A DNA stretch of 10,420 bases from an uncultured Bacilli bacterium (GTDB lineage Bacteria > Bacillota_I > Bacilli_A > RF39 > UBA660), in NCBI GenBank assembly GCA_934120015.1, contig CAKOTD010000035.1, positions 1 through 10,420 on the forward strand, given 5' to 3'. The translations under genes and the position numbers were made by a program. Under the pieces are notes generated by a model. The model made no database searches, had not been told where the DNA came from, and saw nothing but the letters and a program-made list of their open reading frames with translations. Shown piece after piece: positions 1-5,442 of the stretch. How positions within the stretch are numbered: position 1 is the stretch's first letter; each line of letters starts with the position of its first letter.

Positions 1-18
1 TTTTTGAAAAGCAATACT

Positions 19-47
19 AATATATCATTTGCTCAAAGCCTTGTCAA
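19..47 (-). promoter_or_regulatory. Sigma-A-type promoter pointing out of the left edge
   Basis: On the minus strand a perfect -35 TTGACA (42-47) is followed after 17 bases by a -10 TATATT (19-24). It reads leftwards, so it should drive a gene that begins beyond position 1. It starts about 45 bases past the stop of the phosphatase gene on the same strand. I see no clear hairpin terminator between that stop and this promoter, so some read-through is possible. Confidence 0.7.
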
Positions 48-91
48 CACCTTTTTTCATTTTTTTTCATTTTTTTCAAAATTTTACAAAG

Positions 92-640
92 TTAGTCTTT
101 TTTTGTTGATAATTTTACCTGATTGCAATACTTTTGATAATAAAATTTGTTTATTCTTTCATCGAATGCAAAAAAACTATTCTCATATAAATTTATCAAA
201 TCATCAAGTGAAGACTTGATGACCTCATCTAGGTCATCAGAGTAATTCATTTTCTTTTTATGATATTTATATTCGAGCCTGTCAAGAATTTTATATTCTT
301 TACTAGGGAATACTCTTAAGTCCAAATCATAGTCAATATATTTAATAGTATTTTCCTCAACTATAAATGGTGTTGCTATATTACAATAATAATATATTCC
401 ATCTTTTTTTAATTGACATATTATATTAAACCATCTTTCTGTAAAAAAATACATTATAGCCGGCTCTTTAGTTTTCCATTTATTTCCTTCTGCCTCAGTT
501 ACTAAAGTCTTATTGTTTCCACAAACTATATAATTTTCTTTTATATCTAAAACAACAGCTTCATCCCAAGAACGATGTATCTTTCCATCGTGTTTATAAC
601 ATTGTATTTGCAATCTGTCACCAATTCTAAATTTACTCAC
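92..640 (-). CDS. ntdP: Nucleoside tri-/diphosphate phosphatase (Ntdp, YgaC/DUF402 family)
   Basis: A 182-residue protein matching the DUF402/YgaC family. Characterised members are Mg-dependent cytoplasmic phosphatases that hydrolyse nucleoside tri- and diphosphates. Family landmarks are visible in order: a YKHDG block near residues 15-19, IHRSW (21-25), a WFN...YYCNIA segment (to about 89) and the acidic YIDYDLDL motif (101-108). The length is normal for the family. I chose GTG at 640 because GGGGAG (649-654) lies 8 bases upstream and the homology begins just after it. The frame stays open to an ATG at 706, but that extension contains a good promoter and does not look like the family. The gene is monocistronic, downstream of the S41 protease gene on the same strand. 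Family assignment is confident; substrate is inferred from the family. Confidence 0.88.
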   Translation of the reverse strand: MSKFRIGDRLQIQCYKHDGKIHRSWDEAVVLDIKENYIVCGNNKTLVTEAEGNKWKTKEPAIMYFFTERWFNIICQLKKDGIYYYCNIATPFIVEENTIKYIDYDLDLRVFPSKEYKILDRLEYKYHKKKMNYSDDLDEVIKSSLDDLINLYENSFFAFDERINKFYYQKYCNQVKLSTKKD

Positions 641-658
641 GAAATCAACTCCCCAAAC

Positions 659-687
659 ATTATAACTTTTTTTTGAAAAAAAATCAA
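659..687 (-). promoter_or_regulatory. Promoter of the Ntdp gene
   Basis: Minus-strand -35 TTGATT (682-687), 17-base spacer and perfect -10 TATAAT (659-664). Transcription would begin only a few bases before or within the Shine-Dalgarno GGGGAG at 649-654, giving a leader of about 10-15 bases before the GTG at 640. Its position inside the upstream extension of the frame supports the GTG start. Confidence 0.6.
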
Positions 688-799
688 AGATAAAAAGACA
701 AAGCATTAGTCTCAGAGATAAAATAGTGGAATTAACTATCTCAAATTGTTCCTATCTTTACAAATTATCGTTTAGCAAATTTTCTTTCTATATAATATA

Positions 800-828
800 A
801 AGATACCAATGTTGTTAATTGGTATCTT
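800..828 (-). terminator. Hairpin terminator of the S41 protease gene
   Basis: An 11-bp perfect stem (800-810 with 818-828) encloses a 7-base loop, just after the protease stop codon. On the minus strand it is followed by TATATTATA, a weak T-rich tail. The stem arm is part of an 18-bp tandem duplication that also covers the stop codon, so the coding end could act as an alternative arm. Confidence 0.6.
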
Positions 829-846
829 GTTGTTAATTGGTATCTT
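811..846. repeat. 18-bp perfect tandem duplication across a stop codon
   Basis: GTTGTTAATTGGTATCTT occurs twice with no gap and no mismatch (811-828 and 829-846). The second copy contains the stop codon of the S41 protease gene (833-835) and its last codons. The first copy supplies one arm of the terminator hairpin. A recent slippage-type duplication would explain it. Confidence 0.95.
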
Positions 847-2071
847 TATATTTAATTGCTTGTACTGCTTTTTCTATGTATATGGTGTCATCGTCGGTAT
901 CAAGAACAACATCAGGTTCTACACCAACTTCATTTATTGTATTGCCTTCTGATGTCAACCACCTTTTCGTTGTAACTTTATATTCAACTCCTGAAGTTAA
1001 TTTTATCTTTTCCTGAACCGTTCCTTTTCCATAAGTAGTTTTTCCAACTATAGTAGCTCCCAACTGTTCTCTTAATGTTGCAGCAACTAATTCTGAAGCG
1101 GAAGCACTATTTTCATTTACTAAAACTGCAATTTTATATTTTTTACCTTCAGATCCAGAGGAATAATACTTTTCCACTTTCCCTTGTGTTTCAATTTGAT
1201 ATATAACTTTGTCTTTAGGGATAAACATTGATAATACTTCATCAGCAGTGCTCAAATGCCCGCCCGAATTATTTCTAAGATCAATAATTAGACCATCAAT
1301 TCCTTCTTTTTCCAAATTATCAAGTGCAGTTTGAAGTTGATTACTAGTGTTGATTGCAAACACATCAACCTTTATATATCCAATTTTATCATCTAATAGT
1401 TTTGACTCAACTGATTGAATATTAACATTATTCTTTTTAAGATCAAATTCTAATTCATTATTCTCACGTTTGATTTTTAATTTTATATTTTCCGAACTAT
1501 TTTTAACAATATTTAAGAATTCAGTGTTAGTTAGAGTTTTAACATCTATATCGTTAATAGTCAGTATGACATCACCAACTTTCAAGCCTTTTTTGAATGC
1601 TTCTGATCCTTCAAATACCTCTAACACGTAAATATAACCATCATAATACTTTAATATTTCTATACCAATACCCTCATAATTTCCATTTAGCCTAGCGTTA
1701 AATGTATCACTTGATGTTTCATCAAAATAATTAGAATATGGATCTTCTAGTCCTTCAACCATTCCTTTAATAGCATTATTAATAAGTTCATCTTTATCAG
1801 CACCATCAATGTAATTATCAGCAATATAATTATATTGTTCAATAAAGTTTAGAAGACTCTTATCCTGAATGGTATTTTGTGGTTTAACATATTTTTTTGA
1901 AATAAGTATTGCCATAGAAAAACTCAATACGCATGTTGTTATTACCAAAAAAATAACTTCTCTTGTATTAAAAGATGATTTGCCATCCTTATTATGTACT
2001 TTTAATACTTCTCCATTTATATTATTATTGTTATTATTTTGATTCTTCTTTTCTTTTTTATTTAAAACCAT
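833..2071 (-). CDS. C-terminal processing peptidase, S41 family (CtpA/CtpB-like, PDZ domain)
   Basis: A 412-residue membrane-anchored serine protease. It has an Asn-rich, Lys-rich cytoplasmic N-terminus, one transmembrane segment (about residues 39-57), a PDZ domain (about 130-202) and the S41 catalytic domain. The nucleophile lies in NSASASE (Ser324 by spacing) and the general base is the Lys of YGKGTVQ (Lys349). The 25-residue Ser-Lys spacing is the one known for CtpB and the D1 processing protease. It should cleave extracytoplasmic substrates near their C-termini. Start: ATG at 2071 with AGGTGAT (2076-2082) six bases upstream. A GTG at 2078-2080 in the same frame overlaps that ribosome site and is less likely. 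Divergent from smpB. Whether its substrate is a sporulation factor or an envelope protein cannot be told here. Confidence 0.95.
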   Translation of the reverse strand: MVLNKKEKKNQNNNNNNINGEVLKVHNKDGKSSFNTREVIFLVITTCVLSFSMAILISKKYVKPQNTIQDKSLLNFIEQYNYIADNYIDGADKDELINNAIKGMVEGLEDPYSNYFDETSSDTFNARLNGNYEGIGIEILKYYDGYIYVLEVFEGSEAFKKGLKVGDVILTINDIDVKTLTNTEFLNIVKNSSENIKLKIKRENNELEFDLKKNNVNIQSVESKLLDDKIGYIKVDVFAINTSNQLQTALDNLEKEGIDGLIIDLRNNSGGHLSTADEVLSMFIPKDKVIYQIETQGKVEKYYSSGSEGKKYKIAVLVNENSASASELVAATLREQLGATIVGKTTYGKGTVQEKIKLTSGVEYKVTTKRWLTSEGNTINEVGVEPDVVLDTDDDTIYIEKAVQAIKYKDTN

Positions 2072-2091
2072 GATTATCACCTGCTACTTTA

Positions 2092-2120
2092 ATATTACCA
2101 CAAAGATAAAATTATGTCTA
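2092..2120 (-). promoter_or_regulatory. Extended -10 promoter of the S41 protease gene
   Basis: On the minus strand TAGACA (2115-2120), a 17-base spacer and TAATAT (2092-2097) preceded by TGG, an extended -10 element. The predicted transcript begins about 15 bases before the ATG, so the leader is very short and just includes the ribosome binding site. Confidence 0.5.
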
Positions 2121-2135
2121 TTTTATAAACAAATA

Positions 2136-2164
2136 TTGTTAAGTATTTTATATTAAGTTATAAT
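2136..2164 (+). promoter_or_regulatory. Promoter of smpB
   Basis: TTGTTA (2136-2141), 17-base spacer, perfect TATAAT (2159-2164). Transcription would start near 2171, leaving a short leader that carries AGAGGG (2176-2181) nine bases before the smpB ATG. The 119-base divergent region between the protease and smpB starts thus holds back-to-back promoters. Confidence 0.65.
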
Positions 2165-2190
2165 ATATTTAAGAAAGAGGGAATAACTAT

Positions 2191-2631
2191 ATGGAAATTC
2201 AAAATAGAAAAGCAACTTTTGATTACGAAATAATTGAAACATTAGAAGCTGGCATTGTCCTTAAGGGCACAGAAATTAAATCGATTAGAAATGGAAAAGC
2301 CAACTTAAAAGATAGTTATTGTATTATTAAGAATAATGAAGCTTTTATATTAAACATGCATATAAGTTGTTATGAATTTGGAAACATTTTCAATCACGAT
2401 GAAACAAGAACAAGAAAGCTTTTGCTTAAAAGAAAAGAAATATTAAAGTTAAAAGATAAAGTTGAATTAAATGGCTTAACCATAATTCCCCTTAAATTAT
2501 TCTTCAAGAATAGCTATGCAAAAATACTAATTGCGCTTGCTAAAGGAAAACATAATTATGATAAAAGGGAAACAATAAAGAAAAGAGATCAAGAAAGAGA
2601 ATTAAAAAAATACTTAAAAAACAATTTTTAG
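2191..2631 (+). CDS. smpB: SsrA-binding protein SmpB
   Basis: SmpB binds the tRNA-like domain of tmRNA and delivers it to ribosomes stalled on broken messages. The 146-residue length is typical. Visible family features are the N-terminal block with RKATFDYEI (6-14), LEAGIVLKGTEIKSIRNGK (18-36, the conserved G-TE-KS-R core), the YEFGN...H...R-RKLLL segment (about 61-80), and the basic tail KGKHNYDKRETIKKRD that enters the ribosomal mRNA channel. ATG at 2191 is preceded by AGAGGG. ssrA follows after 37 bases, so the two trans-translation partners are adjacent and may share transcripts. Confidence 0.98.
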   Translation: MEIQNRKATFDYEIIETLEAGIVLKGTEIKSIRNGKANLKDSYCIIKNNEAFILNMHISCYEFGNIFNHDETRTRKLLLKRKEILKLKDKVELNGLTIIPLKLFFKNSYAKILIALAKGKHNYDKRETIKKRDQERELKKYLKNNF

Positions 2632-2660
2632 TTGCATATTTTTTAAAATATACATATAAT
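2632..2660 (+). promoter_or_regulatory. Possible own promoter of ssrA
   Basis: TTGCAT (2632-2637), 17-base spacer and perfect TATAAT (2655-2660). The mature tmRNA 5' end (2669) is 9 bases after the -10, so this promoter could make tmRNA with little or no 5' processing. The -35 is weak (3 of 6). Co-transcription with smpB is also possible. Confidence 0.5.
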
Positions 2661-2668
2661 ATTCCTAT

Positions 2669-3039
2669 GGGGCTGTTTCGGTTTTGACAGAAATATTGGG
2701 CTCTAAATTGCAAGTCGCAGGCACCCGTCAAGTGCAAACAAAAATAAATGCAAAAAATAAATTAAAAAATGTATTCAGCGGAGCTTTAACTCCAGCTTTT
2801 GCTTAATAGACTAAGCGGATACAGCTTTCTAATTTCTTTCTCCTGCAAAGAATTAGAAGGTTCGATTTAGTAGGATATATTATTATGACGACTATAAATA
2901 ATAATGAATAAAATAGTCTTACAAATTGACTGATTGCTGGTTATCATTGTTAATTTGGAAATAAGCTAATCAACTAAACTTGTAGATATTTATTGTGAGA
3001 TATTTTTGGACAGGAGTTCGATTCTCCTCAGCTCCACCA
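2669..3039 (+). ncRNA. ssrA: Transfer-messenger RNA (tmRNA)
   Basis: A one-piece tmRNA of 371 nt that rescues stalled ribosomes together with SmpB. The 5' end GGGGCTG (2669-2675) pairs perfectly, with one G-U, with CAGCTCC near the 3' end, and CCA is encoded (3037-3039). The T-arm AGGAG-TTCGATT-CTCCT (3012-3028) is canonical. The tag frame most likely resumes at GCA (2750-2752) and encodes AKNKLKNVFSGALTPAFA, ending with tandem stops TAA TAG (2804-2809). The stops and the in-frame AFA end are clear. The resume codon was placed by analogy with the A-rich context in other tmRNAs, so the N-terminal end of the tag is less certain. Its 3' flank resembles 5319-5442 downstream. Confidence 0.97.
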
Positions 3040-3145
3040 GATTGATAGGAAACTCGAACTTTTTCGAGATAACATAAAAACTACTTTCAAATTAAATTGA
3101 AAGTAGTTTTATTTTGATAATTTAGAAACACACTTGCAAATTGAC
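3035..3145 (+). repeat. ssrA 3'-end flank repeat, copy 1 (pairs with 5319-5442)
   Basis: Two blocks recur 2.28 kb downstream. Block 1 (3035-3064) begins in the encoded CCA end of ssrA and matches 5319-5348 at 28 of 30 positions. Block 2 (3119-3145) matches 5416-5442 at 26 of 27. The sequence between the blocks differs; here it contains the ssrA terminator. Block 1 includes a small perfect hairpin-forming CTCGAA/TTCGAG pair (3053-3068). Direct flank repeats around a segment next to ssrA fit an insertion or duplication at this site. Confidence 0.85.
3077..3115. terminator. Strong hairpin terminator, ssrA and probably bidirectional
   Basis: A perfect 14-bp stem (3077-3090 with 3097-3110) with a 6-base loop, followed on the plus strand by TTTTATTTT-type sequence. 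It ends transcription from ssrA. The opposite strand also has T's after the stem, so it can serve the convergent gene at 3183-4490. Confidence 0.85.
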
Positions 3146-3167
3146 ATAATCATTATGCGTGTATAAT
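3141..3167 (+). promoter_or_regulatory. Orphan plus-strand promoter, antisense to the next gene
   Basis: Perfect TTGACA (3141-3146) and perfect TATAAT (3162-3167), but with a short 15-base spacer. A 17-base alternative gives the poorer TAATAA. It fires into the 3' end of the minus-strand gene ending at 3183, so it has no obvious target. The matching block at 5416-5442 forms the promoter of the gene at 5494, which suggests this copy lost its gene. Confidence 0.4.
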
Positions 3168-3182
3168 AAATATTATATATTT

Positions 3183-4490
3183 TTAATCAGTCACCTTATT
3201 AAATAAACTATTCTTTATATATAATATGTCTTCTATGGATTTTCCTATATTAAATCTTCCATTTCCTACTGGATAAAAAACTGAATAACATTTATATTTT
3301 TTATTATTAATAATTTTTTCAAATTGTTTTTTTCTACATTGAGAAACAGATATTTTTTCATTTAGTACAATCGAACTAACTTGATTACCAAATAATACTA
3401 TTACTTTTGGATTAATAATCTCAATTTCTTTTTCTAATGAATTTAGGTATTCTTTGTAAACACTATCTGGTAATGGTCTTGCATCTATTTGTGTGCACTT
3501 TCCTAAATTAGTTATAAAATATTTGTGTTTTTTTACATTTTCATATACAACGCTTGCAAACTCTTCAGTCCAATCAGTACCTTTAATATTTTTAATTTTA
3601 TTATATATATCTTCATCAAGCATTCCGAGTTCATAAAACAAATTCCAAATGTTTTTAGTTCCTATCCAAGGAGATTTTAATCCTTTCCAATTCTTAGAAG
3701 ATGCAATATTTTTTCTTGTTGGATTCATAAATACAAAGCAAATATCAGGGTTTTTATCACATCCACCATTATAGATAGAATCTAATTCTTTAGCTCCATA
3801 CTTTTGTTGCAATTTATCATACTCTTTAGTTAAATCACCTAAAGTCATACACAACTCCTTTGTTAGCTTTTTATCTTTATTTTGTTCCATTGAAGTTATT
3901 GTATTTAATATAAAATCAAAAATATCTTTTTGTTCTACATCCATAGTGTTTTTCTCTTCTTCTTCAGTTAATTCAGATTTAAACTTACCAACTGACTCTA
4001 TTATTTGGATGGAAGCTAAAGGGTAACCTTCATCTATTATTTCACTTTTCCTATTAGTAAATTCACGATTTGCTTTATATTCAAAAGTAAATGTATCATC
4101 ACCATTAACAATAGCTACACCTTTTAGAAAATAACCATGTAGTTTTCCATTGGCACCATATTGATTTACTAAAGAAGTATAATAATCTATCATTTCATCA
4201 TCATCTAATCTTTTTCCATTTACTCTTCTTACATGAGTGCCAGGTTGTATTTCATCTGGCACATCATCTAAAAATAATCCTTCATCTAAAGCAATTGTTG
4301 TCATATTACTTAAATTATTATATTCAGTAGCTTTTATAATAGCATTTTCAATAGGATTTTTACCTGTTTCATCAACATCTGCTTCAATATTTAAATCGTT
4401 TAAGGTTACGATATCTAATCCTTTTTCTTTTAATTTTGTTCCATAATATCTAATCTTGGCTTTGTTTGTTGTTGCTAATAAATACTTCAT
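3183..4490 (-). CDS. Predicted ITPase/Ham1-like and uracil-DNA-glycosylase-like fusion protein
   Basis: A 435-residue protein with two recognisable halves. Residues 1 to about 165 resemble the non-canonical purine NTP pyrophosphatases (RdgB/Ham1/ITPase): TTNKAK (7-12), ETGKNPIENA (41-50), ALDEGL (67-72, usually ADDSGL) and PGTHVRR (83-89, usually PG-x-SAR). After a charged linker (about 170-215), residues 230-430 resemble the uracil-DNA glycosylase superfamily: NPDICFVFMNPT (237-248), FITNLGKCT (325-333), INPKVIVLFGN (359-369) and a terminal YPVGNGRFNIGK (396-407) where the classical HPS motif would sit. The inferred role is removal of damaged bases from both the nucleotide pool and DNA, in the cytoplasm. 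ATG at 4490 has GGAGGT five bases upstream. It is the only minus-strand intact gene in the accessory block. The first half is the surer assignment. Confidence 0.72.
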   Translation of the reverse strand: MKYLLATTNKAKIRYYGTKLKEKGLDIVTLNDLNIEADVDETGKNPIENAIIKATEYNNLSNMTTIALDEGLFLDDVPDEIQPGTHVRRVNGKRLDDDEMIDYYTSLVNQYGANGKLHGYFLKGVAIVNGDDTFTFEYKANREFTNRKSEIIDEGYPLASIQIIESVGKFKSELTEEEEKNTMDVEQKDIFDFILNTITSMEQNKDKKLTKELCMTLGDLTKEYDKLQQKYGAKELDSIYNGGCDKNPDICFVFMNPTRKNIASSKNWKGLKSPWIGTKNIWNLFYELGMLDEDIYNKIKNIKGTDWTEEFASVVYENVKKHKYFITNLGKCTQIDARPLPDSVYKEYLNSLEKEIEIINPKVIVLFGNQVSSIVLNEKISVSQCRKKQFEKIINNKKYKCYSVFYPVGNGRFNIGKSIEDILYIKNSLFNKVTD

Positions 4491-4513
4491 TTTTTACCTC
4501 CATTTTCCGTTTG

Positions 4514-4542
4514 ATTATACCATGTTTTGAATATATTTACTA
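4514..4542 (-). promoter_or_regulatory. Extended -10 promoter of the ITPase-UDG fusion gene
   Basis: On the minus strand TATAAT (4514-4519) preceded by TGG, an extended -10, with a weak TAGTAA (4537-4542) 17 bases upstream. The start would lie near 4507, leaving a short leader with GGAGGT before the ATG at 4490. The gene therefore appears to have its own promoter and not to depend on the relic frame upstream. Confidence 0.6.
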
Positions 4543-4567
4543 GTTAAGTATTTTATAATTTATATTT

Positions 4568-4753
4568 TTATGCTATACTCGTATCAGTTAATTTTATTAC
4601 TAACTCTTTCTTTTGTTCGAAGAGTTGTTCTACTTCTTCCCTTAGGGCATCATTGACGAATCTGTTCGAATTATTCGAACTTTGATATATAAAAAGATTA
4701 TCTTTTCTTTTTTCAGTCAGTATTTTGATGTTTATATCAAAATACCTAGGGTG
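4568..4753 (-). pseudogene. Relic of a small charged protein, possibly ribbon-helix-helix-like
   Basis: A minus-strand frame of 61 codons with no usable start codon, ending in TAA (4568-4570). The readable product contains ILTEKRKDN, then SNRFVNDALREEVEQLFEQK, a charged amphipathic helix, and ends KLTDTSIA. AGGT (4744-4747) lies eight bases before an ATA codon (4733-4735), as if an ATG start had mutated to ATA. Alternatively, a one-base change in the C run at 4749-4751 separates it from an ATG at 4767-4769. The helix with FVNDALRE recalls the second helix of ribbon-helix-helix antitoxins, but I cannot assign the family. Sixty-one bases of it recur at 6380-6440. It lies upstream of the fusion gene on the same strand. 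Confidence 0.6.
4623..4683 (-). repeat. 61-bp repeat, copy 1 (coding relic)
   Basis: Matches 6380-6440 at 57 of 61 positions, all four differences being C/T on the plus strand. It corresponds to the part of the minus-strand relic reading from SSNNSNRF to EVEQL. A perfect inverted repeat GTTCGAA-TTA-TTCGAAC (4664-4680) lies inside it. In copy 2 the same stem keeps pairing through a G-U. Confidence 0.95.
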
Positions 4754-4759
4754 TTAAAT

Positions 4760-4777
4760 ATTTTGTCATGACAAAAT
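4760..4777. promoter_or_regulatory. 18-bp perfect palindrome, operator-like
   Basis: ATTTTGTCATGACAAAAT is its own reverse complement over all 18 bases. It lies between divergent promoters, at the predicted start of the minus-strand relic transcript and about 40 bases upstream of the -35 of the gene at 4875. This is the position expected for the site of a dimeric autorepressor. The minus-strand relic gene beside it would be the obvious candidate regulator, now broken. Confidence 0.5.
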
Positions 4778-4783
4778 TTACGA

Positions 4784-4813
4784 ATTATATTATGAATCTA
4801 ATTTTAATAAAAA
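4784..4813 (-). promoter_or_regulatory. Possible promoter of the minus-strand relic
   Basis: Perfect TATAAT on the minus strand (4784-4789) with a weak TTTTTA (4808-4813) 18 bases upstream. Transcription would start near 4777, at the edge of the 18-bp palindrome. The -35 is poor, so this is a tentative call. Confidence 0.35.
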
Positions 4814-4816
4814 GTA

Positions 4817-4845
4817 TTTACGTAGAAATAAATAGTGTGTATAAT
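4817..4845 (+). promoter_or_regulatory. Promoter of the 132-residue gene
   Basis: TTTACG (4817-4822), 17-base spacer and perfect TATAAT (4840-4845). The start would be near 4852, giving a leader of about 20 bases with AGGAGG at 4863-4868. Confidence 0.65.
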
Positions 4846-4874
4846 ATTAGCTAAGTTTTACGAGGAGGCATTTT

Positions 4875-5273
4875 GTGATAAAAAATAATATCTATATCGG
4901 TAATATTAATATTGTAGAAAATGGAACAATTAAGTTATATCAAAATACCAGTCCATTATTATCATTAGGAAATGAAAATTATGTAAATTTAGAATGGATT
5001 GTTTCTAAAAAAGATTATTTAGAATTTTATAAAAGCATGATAACTGGTGATTATAACAAAAAATTAACCATAAGCAGTAAAATTCCTGAAAATGGAATAT
5101 ACATTGATGAAGATTCTTTGATTCCATATTACAATGAAAATGATAAAAAATCAGTTAGTATCAATAAGGTAAATCACGATATAATGCTTGATCCTAGAAT
5201 TCCAAGAGGTATTGACTACCAAGCTGATGGAACAACAGTAATGTATGTTCGTAGAAAAAATCCTCAAAAATAA
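4875..5273 (+). CDS. Hypothetical protein, 132 residues
   Basis: I do not recognise this family. The GTG start is well supported by AGGAGG (4863-4868) six bases upstream and by a good promoter. The product is soluble-looking, without signal peptide or membrane segment. Its first third reads as alternating strand-forming residues (NNIYIGNINIVENGTIKLY), the middle has a WIVSKKDYLEFYKSM helix-like stretch (about 41-55), and the C-terminus is a Pro/Arg-containing tail, DPRIPRGIDYQADGT, ending in RRKNPQK. It sits alone between two repeat-bearing junctions in the accessory block, with its own promoter and terminator, so it behaves like a single-gene module. The divergent relic and palindrome upstream may once have regulated it. 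Confidence 0.75.
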   Translation: MIKNNIYIGNINIVENGTIKLYQNTSPLLSLGNENYVNLEWIVSKKDYLEFYKSMITGDYNKKLTISSKIPENGIYIDEDSLIPYYNENDKKSVSINKVNHDIMLDPRIPRGIDYQADGTTVMYVRRKNPQK

Positions 5274-5295
5274 AAGTTTGTAATACTTTAAAAAA

Positions 5296-5314
5296 GTTGT
5301 AGATATCTACGACA
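5296..5314. repeat. Near-palindromic junction motif, copy 1
   Basis: GTTGTAGATATCTACGACA. The first 18 bases form a dyad with a single non-Watson-Crick position. The motif recurs at 8374-8392 with 16 of 19 matches, in both cases shortly upstream of a TTCGAA-type hairpin in an intergenic region after a plus-strand gene. Its role is unknown. Confidence 0.7.
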
Positions 5315-5318
5315 TTAG

Positions 5319-5442
5319 CACCAGATTGATAGTAAATTCGAACTTTTTTATAGTTCGAGTTTTAAAATAATTAATTTTATGCTAAGATATTTATGTAGAT
5401 TAAATTGGTTTTTCCAATTTAGAAACACACTTGCAGATTGAC
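5319..5442 (+). repeat. ssrA 3'-end flank repeat, copy 2
   Basis: Block 1 (5319-5348) repeats the last bases of ssrA and its flank (3035-3064, 28 of 30). Block 2 (5416-5442) repeats 3119-3145 (26 of 27). Between the blocks the sequence differs and contains an 8-bp perfect hairpin, TAAATTGG/CCAATTTA (5401-5421), whose second arm runs into block 2. The T-arm of tmRNA is not repeated, so this is not a simple att duplication of the kind left by tRNA-targeting integrases. The block-2 end forms the -35 of the next gene. Confidence 0.85.
5334..5366 (+). terminator. Hairpin terminator after the 132-residue gene
   Basis: An 11-bp stem with one G-U pair (5334-5344 with 5352-5362), 7-base loop, ending in TTTT. 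It lies 60 bases after the stop codon at 5273. It overlaps the repeated ssrA-flank block. Confidence 0.55.

Noticed and set aside
641..706. N-terminal extension of the Ntdp gene to an ATG at 706
   Set aside because: The stretch contains a near-consensus promoter, lacks family similarity, and GTG at 640 has a well-spaced GGGGAG.
715..742. GAGATA...TATCTC inverted repeat upstream of the Ntdp gene
   Set aside because: Six AT-rich base pairs around a 16-base loop with no T run; within chance for this composition.
2078..2080. In-frame GTG as the start of the S41 protease
   Set aside because: It overlaps the AGGTGAT ribosome site that fits the ATG at 2071, and has no Shine-Dalgarno of its own.
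2540..2737. Minus-strand open frame across the end of smpB and the start of ssrA
   Set aside because: Its sequence is explained by two conserved genes on the other strand, and it has no ribosome site or protein-like character.
3011..5348. Classical attL/attR pair of a tyrosine-integrase island at ssrA
   Set aside because: The downstream copy lacks the tmRNA T-arm core, the similarity extends far beyond a normal core, and no integrase is encoded between the copies. Kept only as an unexplained duplication.
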